Below, one piece after another: positions 50,789 through 59,265 of a stretch of 64,000 bases of DNA (its first letter is position 1; each line of letters starts with the position of its first letter). Source of the stretch: Pseudomonadota bacterium (GTDB taxonomy: Bacteria; Pseudomonadota; Gammaproteobacteria; Acidiferrobacterales; UBA6901); assembly GCA_021785795.1 (NCBI GenBank), contig JAJYEK010000005.1, positions 13,572-77,571 of the forward strand, given 5' to 3'. The position numbers and the translations under genes are program-made. The notes below the pieces were generated by a model. That model saw only the letters and a list, made by a program, of their open reading frames with translations. It was not told where the DNA came from and did no database searches.

Positions 50789-53173
50789 ATGAAAAAGATG
50801 ACAGACAGCGAACTCGAAAAGTGCCTCGGCCAGTACATCGCCCCGCCAGGCCTGTATGCCAAGACCAAGGACATGCCCTTCCTCGGAACAGTGCACTGCA
50901 ATGTCGAGAAGGTTGTCGCCGGTTCCTGGCAGGAAATCATCATAGACTACGAGGTCGGCGCCTCCGGCATGGCGGACGGATCGTGGTTCAAGGCAACGTT
51001 CCGGTTCTATTCCGACTGGGCCCTGTTCCAGACGAGCGACCCCAAGGGGGCGAACTACATATCGGCCGAGTATCATGCCGGGCCATTGCTCGCGGGCCAG
51101 TCTCCGGCAACCGTCCAGGCTATCAAGGTCCGCTTCGACCAGAAGGGCCATGAACGCCCGTTCCAGAAGGCGGTGATCGTGGACACCTTCGACGGCTACC
51201 TCAAGGCCGGCGATCATATCGTAATCCGGCTCGGCGACCGGCGCTTCGGCGGTCCGGGCACGCGGGTGCAGACGTTCGTCGAGGAAAATTTCCGGATCCG
51301 CTGCTATGTCGATCCGCTCGGCACCTCGCGCTTTGCGGCCGTGCGGCCCGACCTCGTGATCCAGGTCGTACCCGGCGTCCCGGCACAGCTGCAATGGGCC
51401 GGTCCGCGTCTGGTCCGCTCCGGGGAGCAGTTCCCGCTGCGCGTGCGCGCCGAGGACGAGTGGGGCAATACCTGCTGGAACCAGGGCGAACAGATCGAGA
51501 TCAGCGCCACGCTGAACGGCAGGCCGGTGTACGAGAAGAAAACGGAGCTGTCCAACCAGGGCTGGGCGGTGCTGTTGCTCGAGGACCTGCCGGCGCGCGA
51601 GGCCGGAGAGCTTGCCGTGACCGCATCCCTGCCGCATCATCCCAGGGTCAAGCCGAAAACCTTCTTCGTCACCATCGACAAGAAGCTCGGCATGCCGCGC
51701 ATCTACTACACCGACCTGCACGTGCACTCCGAGGACACCATCGGCACGAACAGCACGCGCTACAACCTGACCTACGGGCGCGACGTAACCGGCCTCGACG
51801 TGCTCGCATTCGCGCACAACGATTTCAACATCACCACCGAGCGCTGGCAGGAAACCGTCAGCCTGATCCGCAAAATCAGCACCGATGGTTCCTTTGTCGC
51901 CTATCCGGGCACCGAGTGGTGCGGCAGTTCCTGCGCCGGCGGCGATCATAACGTCGTGTTCCTGCATGACGGTGAACCCGAGTTTCCGTTCCTGAAGAAC
52001 GGCGACCATGTGCGCTCGGTGGACTGGAACGAGGACACCAAGGGTTCCCAGGTCGAACCCGGCGCCTGGCCGCTCGAGGAACTTTGGGCCGCGTACGCGA
52101 AGGATCCCGAGGGGCACCTGCTGATTCCCCACGTCGGGGGACGACGCTGCATTCTCGACTGGCACCACCCCAAGCTCGAACGGCTCATCGAGATCGGTTC
52201 ATCATGGGGCCACTTCGGATGGCTGTACCAGGATGCCATGGCGCGCGGCTACAAAATCGGCGCCTCCATGGCGGGTGATGAGCACCGCGGCCGCTGCGGC
52301 GGCGGCGTGCCCGGGACAGCCGTTTTCGGCACCAAGGGCGGCATTTCCGGCGTGATCGCCCCGGCGCTCACCCGCCAGGACATCGCCAAGGCGCTGCGCG
52401 CCCGGCATACGTTTGCCTCCACCGGCGAACGCACATTCGGCATCACCCGCTGCGGCACCTACATCATGGGCGATGAGTTTCCGCACACCGGCAAGGCGAC
52501 TGTGGAATACCGATTCCTCGGCAATGCCGGCTGGGATGAGATTATCGCCTGCGACCACGGAGGCGCAATCTGGCGCCGCGACCTGCAGCAGGAACTGGGT
52601 TACTCGCAGCGCCGGATCCGGCTCCGCTGGGGCGGGGCACGGGTCAAGGACCGCTACCGCGTGGCGGCCTGGCAGGGCAGGATCACCGTCTCCAACGGCG
52701 TAATCAACGACTTCGTCGGCAGTGGCTTCGAGCATATCGAGGAAACCTGCTGGCGCGAGAGCGCCACCCAGATCGGCTTCCGGAGCGATACCTACGGGGA
52801 TGTCGACGCAATCGAGATCGATATTTCCGATCTCTCCCGCAGCGTGCTGCGGGTGGAAGGAACTATCGACGGCTACGTCAAGGTCGGCGATCCGGCCAAG
52901 GGAAACCCGTTCGTGCACTGCCCCGCGTTCTCCTGGGAGATCACCGGACAGGAACTTCTGGAGCAGGGCCGGTTGCAACGGGATCTTCCGGGCATCGAAA
53001 TGTTTCTGGCGTTCGAGCGCATGAGCGACACCCCGCCTCCGCGCGAGGTGTCCGGACATTTCGAGATCGAGCCCAGGAACGGTCCGCACGGTTTTCGTCC
53101 GGTATATCTGCTGGCGCGTCAGGTGGATGACGCGAAGGTGTGGACCTCGGCTCTGTTCATCGAGTTCAGATAG
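50789..53173 (+). CDS. PHP-domain protein, DUF3604-like
   Basis: A 794 aa cytoplasmic protein. The first 300 residues are beta-rich (PFLGTVHCNVEKVVAGSWQEIIIDYEVG; immunoglobulin-like LVRSGEQFPLRVRAEDEWGNTCW). The central PHP metal-hydrolase domain has DLHVHS (309-314), AHNDF, GTEW, GDHNVVF, IPHVGGR, EIGSSWG and GDEH (496-499), matching the metal-ligand order of DUF3604 proteins. The C-terminal 250 residues are again beta-rich. PHP domains cleave phosphate esters or related bonds; the substrate is unknown. CAGGAGA lies five bases before ATG 50789, and the gene follows the transporter by 55 bases. Confidence 0.8.
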   Translation: MKKMTDSELEKCLGQYIAPPGLYAKTKDMPFLGTVHCNVEKVVAGSWQEIIIDYEVGASGMADGSWFKATFRFYSDWALFQTSDPKGANYISAEYHAGPLLAGQSPATVQAIKVRFDQKGHERPFQKAVIVDTFDGYLKAGDHIVIRLGDRRFGGPGTRVQTFVEENFRIRCYVDPLGTSRFAAVRPDLVIQVVPGVPAQLQWAGPRLVRSGEQFPLRVRAEDEWGNTCWNQGEQIEISATLNGRPVYEKKTELSNQGWAVLLLEDLPAREAGELAVTASLPHHPRVKPKTFFVTIDKKLGMPRIYYTDLHVHSEDTIGTNSTRYNLTYGRDVTGLDVLAFAHNDFNITTERWQETVSLIRKISTDGSFVAYPGTEWCGSSCAGGDHNVVFLHDGEPEFPFLKNGDHVRSVDWNEDTKGSQVEPGAWPLEELWAAYAKDPEGHLLIPHVGGRRCILDWHHPKLERLIEIGSSWGHFGWLYQDAMARGYKIGASMAGDEHRGRCGGGVPGTAVFGTKGGISGVIAPALTRQDIAKALRARHTFASTGERTFGITRCGTYIMGDEFPHTGKATVEYRFLGNAGWDEIIACDHGGAIWRRDLQQELGYSQRRIRLRWGGARVKDRYRVAAWQGRITVSNGVINDFVGSGFEHIEETCWRESATQIGFRSDTYGDVDAIEIDISDLSRSVLRVEGTIDGYVKVGDPAKGNPFVHCPAFSWEITGQELLEQGRLQRDLPGIEMFLAFERMSDTPPPREVSGHFEIEPRNGPHGFRPVYLLARQVDDAKVWTSALFIEFR

Positions 53174-53233
53174 CCGGCGCAGTGCACCGCCACGACAGCG
53201 CCGGGCGCCGGCAGTACGGTGCCCGGCGCCCGC

Positions 53234-54961
53234 CTAGCGCAGCGGAAAGTCATCGGCCCAGATTTCCGTCAGGCGCCCACCGCCCTCGGCCAGCGCCGCC
53301 TGGATCGTGGCGCTACCCGACCCGGTGCGCTGCACCTCGAACTCGAGCCGCCAGTGTCCCGGCGCCCCGTTGCGGGTGACCCAGGCGTTGGTGACCCGTG
53401 CCGGCCCCTGAATCCGGACGTCTGGCCGGACCGAAGACAGCGCCGGATCCGCCAGGCGCTTGCCGCGAAAATCCACAATGTAGGTTTCGCGGCCCAGCCG
53501 CGCGTTGTAGCTGTAGCGGCTAGACGAGACATAGCCGAACTTCGCCCCCGACGGCGTCGCGCCACTCCAGACGATGCGGTAGCGGAACGCGAACGGCTGG
53601 CCAGGGGGTGCCTGGCGGCCAGGCACCCAGAACGCGCTGATGTTGTCGTTCGACTGCGAGTCGGAAGGCAGTTCCACCAGCAGCAGGTGTCCGCTGCCCC
53701 AGCTGCCTTCGGGACGGACCCAGACGCTCGGCCGGTTTTCGTAATGCATGCCGAGAACACGGTAGTCCTGCGCGCGGCGCGCGCGCTGCATGAGGCCGAA
53801 GCCACGCGGATCCCGCAGCGGAAAGCGGACCACCGCCAGCGTGTGCGGGTTGCGCAACGGCCGCCACAGCCGCCTTCCCTTGGCGGTATCGATCAGCAGG
53901 CCGTCGGAATCGTGGGCGCTGCGGATGAGGCGGTTGTAGCGCCGGGTACTGAAACGGCCTTGCAGGAACATGCTGGTGAGCGGTGCGATGCCGAGCCTGC
54001 GCACCTTGTGGCGCTCGAACAGGACCGCCTTCACGTCCATCACTGTGCTTCGGCCAGGACGCACGATGAATCGGTAGGCGCCGGTAAGGGATGGACTGTC
54101 GAGCAGGGCACAAAAGCCGAGATGCCGGGCATTCGGGCCTGGCGCCACGATCCAGAATTCCCGGAAATAGGGAAACTCCTCCCGGCGGTGCGGAAGCGCT
54201 GTATCGACGGCTACTCCACGCGCCGACGACCCCCAGACCTCACCCAGGCCCACGGCACGGAAATAGCTGGCTCCGAGAAATGACAGAAACTCCTTGACCA
54301 GGGGCGTACCGGCGGCGTGACTGTAGACACTGAAACCTGCGGTGGGCACCGAGGCCGGCAGCTGCTGCGCGAGCTGCGGGTCTCCGCTCACGACCGCCGG
54401 CAACCGGGCAAGCACGCTGTGACTGCCGGTGATCACATGGACTTCGGTTGGCCAAGTGAACAGATAGCCGGCTGGGTAGAGACTGACGTGGAAAGGTGTG
54501 CCCTTGCGCCACCCCGGAAGCCGCCCCGGGAAACCGATTTTGCCGTAGTCGGTGTAACTCAGCGATTTCAGAACCGGAGGGATCGGGGGTGGATCCTGGT
54601 AAGGGCGTGCCGCCAGGGCGCTCGCCCTCGCGAGTACGGTCTTGAAGATCCGGTCGGTACGCAACTGCGTCTGGCCCCATGCCGCGGCCGGCGCGGGCGC
54701 GCCGGCGACGCCGCGCCGCTGGGCGTACAGTGCCCGAGCGAGCGCCGCTTGCCGTGCCTCCAGCTCCGCCAGCTGGCTCCGCAACACACTTAACGCCTGT
54801 CGGCGCCGGACAGCTTCCCGGTGGGCCACTGCGAGTGCCCGCCCGCTCTGCCGGAGCGCCTCCTGCGCACGCGCATCGGCGTGCCGCACCGTCACTGGCA
54901 GCGCACAGCCACCCAGGACAGCCGTCATCGCGGCGACCATCGTGATGCCCAACCTTTTCAT
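53234..54961 (-). CDS. opgG: Periplasmic glucan biosynthesis protein OpgG
   Basis: OpgG (MdoG) is needed for branching or release of osmoregulated periplasmic glucans. The 575 aa product has the MdoG domain from about residue 105 on (FKTVLARASALAARPYQDPPPIPPVLKSLSYTDYGKIGF, FVIVRPG-type FIVRPGRSTVMDVKAVLFER, TSMFLQG, RFPLRDPRGFGLMQR, NISAFWVPG). Its N terminus differs: a lipoprotein signal ending LGGC (Cys19) and an alanine/arginine-rich coiled coil (28-85). It overlaps opgH by four bases. Confidence 0.9.
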   Translation of the reverse strand: MKRLGITMVAAMTAVLGGCALPVTVRHADARAQEALRQSGRALAVAHREAVRRRQALSVLRSQLAELEARQAALARALYAQRRGVAGAPAPAAAWGQTQLRTDRIFKTVLARASALAARPYQDPPPIPPVLKSLSYTDYGKIGFPGRLPGWRKGTPFHVSLYPAGYLFTWPTEVHVITGSHSVLARLPAVVSGDPQLAQQLPASVPTAGFSVYSHAAGTPLVKEFLSFLGASYFRAVGLGEVWGSSARGVAVDTALPHRREEFPYFREFWIVAPGPNARHLGFCALLDSPSLTGAYRFIVRPGRSTVMDVKAVLFERHKVRRLGIAPLTSMFLQGRFSTRRYNRLIRSAHDSDGLLIDTAKGRRLWRPLRNPHTLAVVRFPLRDPRGFGLMQRARRAQDYRVLGMHYENRPSVWVRPEGSWGSGHLLLVELPSDSQSNDNISAFWVPGRQAPPGQPFAFRYRIVWSGATPSGAKFGYVSSSRYSYNARLGRETYIVDFRGKRLADPALSSVRPDVRIQGPARVTNAWVTRNGAPGHWRLEFEVQRTGSGSATIQAALAEGGGRLTEIWADDFPLR

Positions 54962-57519
54962 CCGCCACCCCTTTCCCCGCTGATTCCGCGGCGTTCAACG
55001 CCGGCCTGCCGCCACATCTCGGGCGGCAGCGCTGACCGGTCCCGTTGCGACAGCGCCAATCCTGCAGCCGGCCGGATGCCGGACCACCATGAGGCGGCCG
55101 CCGGCCCCTGCTGCGCCCAGATCCGCCAGTGCAGCGCTACCAGGGTATCGCGGTCGCCCAGGAGGCGCAGCCGGTCACGGGCATCAAGCGCATCCGGCCC
55201 GCCCCTGAGGGCGCGCGTCAGCATAAGTCGGCGCTGCAGCGTCACGGCTTCACCGGGCGCGGGCCGAGGCCCAACAAGCACGCAATGGAGCGCGTTCACG
55301 CCGGGATCGACCACCGCAGCGATAAAGCCCCGCGCCGGAGTGCATGGCCGCGCCGGTGACCGGTCGCGGATCCGTTCGTACAGACACAGCAGCGGCGGCT
55401 TCCGGATCTCCTCGGGTGTCAGGAACAGCCGCAGCCTGCGCGCCCCCAGACCGGGGCCGGTACGGCTCAGCCATACCGACAGCGGGACCGCCACAAGCCA
55501 GGCGGCAATGATCGGCATCAGCCACCAAAAGTAGCCCGGACTCAGCAGAAAAATGCCGCCGCCCCAGACTGCCGCCAGAAGGGTGCCGGGCGCATGCCGG
55601 CGCAATGCCTCGCGCCACGAGGTACCCTGATCGCCGCGCACCTGCGGACCCCAGCCCGTCTTTCGGCCGGTCAGGACCGACACCACGAATAGCGCATGGA
55701 ACAACATGCGCACCGGCGCGAGCAGCGCCGACATCGCGGTTTCCAGGATGACGCTGGCAATGAGCGGTACGATGCCGCCGAACTGGCGCGCGCGCCGGCG
55801 CAAGACCACTAGCAAGAGCGCCAGAAGCTTTGGCAGAAACAGGATCGCCATCGTGAACCAGAACAGGGCAAGCGCCCAATGCGGATGCCATACCGGCCAG
55901 ACCGGGAACAGCATGTGGCGCTTCGGAAAATACTGGGGCGTCACGACCCGGTGCGCCACCACCTCGACGCTCGACAGGAGCAGGAATGCCAGCCACAGCA
56001 GGGACGAGACATAGGACATGATGCCGCTCAGAAAAACGGCCCGATGCGGAAACGCGATCCCGCGGGCGAACATGAGCCGCGTGTGCTGCAGATTTCCCTG
56101 TGCCCAACGCCGGTCGCGCTTGAGCTCGTCGAGCAGCGTCGGCGGCACCTCTTCATAACTGCCCTCGAGCCACGGCTCGAGCCACACCCCCCAGCCGGCG
56201 CGGCGCATCAGGGCTGCTTCCACGAAATCGTGGCTCATGATCTCGCCACCGAGCGCCCCTTTGCCCGGCAGGCGCGGCAACGCACAATGGCGCATGAACG
56301 GCTCAACCCGGATGATGGCGTTATGACCCCAGTAGTGGCCCTCCCCCATATGCCAGAAATGCAGTCCGGCGGCGAACACCGGACCGTAGAGGCGGTTCGC
56401 GAACTGCTGGATCCGGCCGAACAGCGTGCGTTGGTGGATGGCGGCAGGGAGCGTCTGGATCAACCCCACGCCCGGATTGGCCTCCATGACCTCGACCAGG
56501 CGCGCGAGCACCTGACCGCTCATGAGACTGTCTGCATCCAGCACCACCATGTACCGATACTGGCCGCCGTAGCGGCGGCAGAAATCCGCGATATTGCCGC
56601 TCTTGCGCTTGATGTTGCTGCGACGCCGGCGATAGAACACCCGCGCCTGCGGACCCAGCTGGTGGCGCAGCAGCGCCCACGCCCGCTCCTCTTCCACCCA
56701 GGCGTCGGCGCTGTCGCTGTCGCTCAGCAAAAAGAAATCGAACTGTGCCAGACAGCCGGTCTCGGTGAGCGACCGATATATGGCTTCCAGGCCGGCACAT
56801 ACGCGCGCCGGATCCTCGCGAAATACCGGCATCACGACCGCCGTCCGCGCGCCGTCCCGGGCCGGAGCATCGTGCCGGTGCGCAAGTGCCGGACGCCGCC
56901 ATGATGCCAGCACCGCGCCACCTGCCAGGGAGATCCACAGGCCGATGGAGATCCAGCCGAACAGCAGTCCGAAAACGACCGCGAGACAGGCGTTCAGCCA
57001 GCCCACGCCCGGATGCGGCAGCACCTGGAACATGAACTGACTGGCGATGTAGCTCGGAACCAGTACGAGCAGCGCCAGCATCGCCCCGCGCCACGGCATG
57101 GACGGGGCCGCTTTCGTCCGCGACCGCCATCGTTCCGAAGCCATGGACCGGCGCGCCAGCGGCGGTCCGGCAGCAAGGTCGGCGGCGATGCACCGCTGTC
57201 CGGCTGCGCCCAGCCAGAGGCGAAGCCGGAAGCGCCCTGCCGCAGCAACCGTGTCCGCGCATGTTCCTGCGGCCGCCTCCTGGCGCGCCATAATCTCCTG
57301 AAGGCGCAGGAATGCCTCATCCCCGTTGACAGCACCCTCGCCGGCCTCGCTGATCCATGCTGCGATCAGCTCCTCCGGAACCTCGAGCGATTCCAGATAG
57401 ACGCGCAAGCGCGCCTTGATCAGCGGACGCTCTTCGACACGCAGCGGCATGGCGCCTGAACGTTTCCGTTGTCGCTCATCGGGCACCCTGGCATATCCCG
57501 ACCGGTCCGGGTACGACAT
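54958..57519 (-). CDS. opgH: Glucan glucosyltransferase OpgH
   Basis: OpgH (MdoH) polymerises UDP-glucose into the glucan backbone across the inner membrane. The 853 aa product has an N-terminal cytoplasmic part, two membrane helices (MLALLVLVPSYIASQFMF and a following pair), the GT2 domain with SDSDSADAW, VLDADSLMSG and RDRRWAQGN, and further helices towards the end. ATG 57519 gives about the E. coli length; ATG 57450 is an alternative. It precedes opgG, the reverse of the enterobacterial order. Confidence 0.93.
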   Translation of the reverse strand: MSYPDRSGYARVPDERQRKRSGAMPLRVEERPLIKARLRVYLESLEVPEELIAAWISEAGEGAVNGDEAFLRLQEIMARQEAAAGTCADTVAAAGRFRLRLWLGAAGQRCIAADLAAGPPLARRSMASERWRSRTKAAPSMPWRGAMLALLVLVPSYIASQFMFQVLPHPGVGWLNACLAVVFGLLFGWISIGLWISLAGGAVLASWRRPALAHRHDAPARDGARTAVVMPVFREDPARVCAGLEAIYRSLTETGCLAQFDFFLLSDSDSADAWVEEERAWALLRHQLGPQARVFYRRRRSNIKRKSGNIADFCRRYGGQYRYMVVLDADSLMSGQVLARLVEVMEANPGVGLIQTLPAAIHQRTLFGRIQQFANRLYGPVFAAGLHFWHMGEGHYWGHNAIIRVEPFMRHCALPRLPGKGALGGEIMSHDFVEAALMRRAGWGVWLEPWLEGSYEEVPPTLLDELKRDRRWAQGNLQHTRLMFARGIAFPHRAVFLSGIMSYVSSLLWLAFLLLSSVEVVAHRVVTPQYFPKRHMLFPVWPVWHPHWALALFWFTMAILFLPKLLALLLVVLRRRARQFGGIVPLIASVILETAMSALLAPVRMLFHALFVVSVLTGRKTGWGPQVRGDQGTSWREALRRHAPGTLLAAVWGGGIFLLSPGYFWWLMPIIAAWLVAVPLSVWLSRTGPGLGARRLRLFLTPEEIRKPPLLCLYERIRDRSPARPCTPARGFIAAVVDPGVNALHCVLVGPRPAPGEAVTLQRRLMLTRALRGGPDALDARDRLRLLGDRDTLVALHWRIWAQQGPAAASWWSGIRPAAGLALSQRDRSALPPEMWRQAGVERRGISGERGGG

Positions 57520-57846
57520 TGATGATTGTGCATCGGCATAGATACCGGCAGTCGATTGGTGCCGCCTGAAATCACACCCGCCCGGCAATTTGCGGCAGGA
57601 TTACTGGCGCCCCGGAAAAGTCGCGCGCGACTTCGGGATCCCTCTGCCCGCCCCGACGGCGGGAGACGCGCCAGTCGCGCCTATTATCCGATGATCCGCG
57701 GGCCATTGCCACTGAATCCAGGACGGAAAAGGATCCTGCCGCAACGAAGATCGCCGGCGAAATCCCCCGCCCGGAATCCGGCCGGATCTCTCGGGTGCAG
57801 TCGCACAGGGCCGGGATACCGCCGGAAAAAGCACCGCATGCGGGGA
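57520..57846. other. Intergenic stretch, nothing recognised
   Basis: The 327 bases between pgpA and opgH contain no gene, repeat or hairpin that I can support. The opgH promoter should lie here. Confidence 0.5.
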
Positions 57847-58359
57847 TCAGATCCGCGAAACCACCGCGAGAACGGCGTACAGGCCGGCCAGCGTCAACGC
57901 TGCCGCGACCACGTCATCCAGCATGATGCCGAAGCCCCCTTTCACATGACGGTCCGCCCATCCGACCGGTCCGCGCTTGACCATATCGAAGAGGCGGAAG
58001 AGAACGAAGGCCGCCGCCTGGATGTGCCAGCCTGCCCGTTGCCGGGAGAACCAGTCCAGGGCACACAGCACGAGCCACATGGCCGCCACTTCGTCGAACG
58101 CCAGCTGTGGCGGATCTGCCCGGCCCAGCACGCGCGCACTGCGCCCGCAAGCCCAGACGCCCGCGGCGAAACCGGCGCAGACCAAAGCGCCCCGCAGCGG
58201 CAACGACAGGCGTCTCAAAATTGCGTCATAGGTCAGCCAGCCCATCAGGCTGCCGGCTGTGCCGGGCGCAAGCGGCGCGAGCCCAGCCCCGAAGCCCGTG
58301 GCCAGAAACAGCACCGGACTCCGGAGCACCTGCTTCCACAGCGGCACCATTTCCGGCAT
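57847..58359 (-). CDS. pgpA: Phosphatidylglycerophosphatase A
   Basis: PgpA removes phosphate from phosphatidylglycerol phosphate in the inner membrane. The 170 aa product has GFGAGLAPLAPGTAGSL, FDEVAAMWLVL and the end segment RHVKGGFGIMLDDVVAAALTLAGLYAV, with three or four membrane helices. The ATG at 58359 gives the usual length; the open frame continues upstream to 58533. Confidence 0.93.
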   Translation of the reverse strand: MPEMVPLWKQVLRSPVLFLATGFGAGLAPLAPGTAGSLMGWLTYDAILRRLSLPLRGALVCAGFAAGVWACGRSARVLGRADPPQLAFDEVAAMWLVLCALDWFSRQRAGWHIQAAAFVLFRLFDMVKRGPVGWADRHVKGGFGIMLDDVVAAALTLAGLYAVLAVVSRI

Positions 58360-58569
58360 CGACGATATCCGAACGAACGTTAGGGGCGGCAACCGGTCCC
58401 GATCCGGCACGGTCCGGTCAGCCACATCCGGACTGGACTGCCAGCCGTGCGCGCGAACACGGTCGCAGCCAGCCGTGTCGGGCCGACAGTCGGATCCGGC
58501 CCGCGGATGATACCGGAAAACCGGTTCCGGCACCGCTGCTTCGGCGGCTGCCGATGACCACGGCAGGTG

Positions 58570-59265
58570 TCATTCCATGAGACGATAGCCCACCCCGGTT
58601 TCGGTAATGAGGTGCTTGGGTCGGGCGGGGTCGGATTCGAGCTTCTGTCGCAGGTGGGCCATGTAGGTACGCAGATAATGACTGCTGTCCACGTGCGCCG
58701 GCCCCCAGACCTCCCTCAGCAGCTGGCGGTGCGTGAGCACCTTGCCGGCATTGCGTATGAGGATGCCCAGCAACCGGTATTCCGTCGAAGTCAGATGAAT
58801 CTCCGCATCCGCACGGAACACGCGCCGCTTCTGCAGATCAACGCGCACCTCCCCGAAGCGGAATTCGCTGCTGTCGGTCGCACCCGGCAACCCGCAGGAC
58901 CGGCGCAGCAGGACCCGCACACGGGCCAGCAGTTCCCCCACACCGAACGGCTTGGTCAGATAGTCGTCCGCGCCGGCATCCAGGGCATCGATCTTGGCCG
59001 CTTCACCGGTGCGCGCCGACAGCACGATGATCGGCAGATCCGACCAGGCACGCAGGTCACGTATCACGTCCACTCCGTCCATGTCCGGCAGACCGAGGTC
59101 GAGAATCAGAAGATCCGGCTGGCGCGTAGCGGCCTCGACCAGCCCCTGGCGGCCGCTGTCGGCCTCGTAGACCACGAATCCGTCGCCTTCGAGCGAGGTG
59201 CGCAGAAACCGCCGGATCTGCTTCTCGTCCTCGACGATGATCGCCACGCGCTGACTGGTCGTCAT
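58570..59265 (-). CDS. kdpE: Response regulator KdpE
   Basis: An OmpR-type response regulator of 231 aa. The phospho-acceptor is Asp56 in LLILDLGLPDMDG, the conserved lysine is in LTKPFG, and the winged-helix DNA-binding domain has HLTSTEYRLLGILIRNAGKVLTHRQLLREVWG. It overlaps kdpD by four bases, with kdpD upstream. In E. coli KdpE activates kdpFABC, which is not in this window. Confidence 0.93.
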   Translation of the reverse strand: MTTSQRVAIIVEDEKQIRRFLRTSLEGDGFVVYEADSGRQGLVEAATRQPDLLILDLGLPDMDGVDVIRDLRAWSDLPIIVLSARTGEAAKIDALDAGADDYLTKPFGVGELLARVRVLLRRSCGLPGATDSSEFRFGEVRVDLQKRRVFRADAEIHLTSTEYRLLGILIRNAGKVLTHRQLLREVWGPAHVDSSHYLRTYMAHLRQKLESDPARPKHLITETGVGYRLME

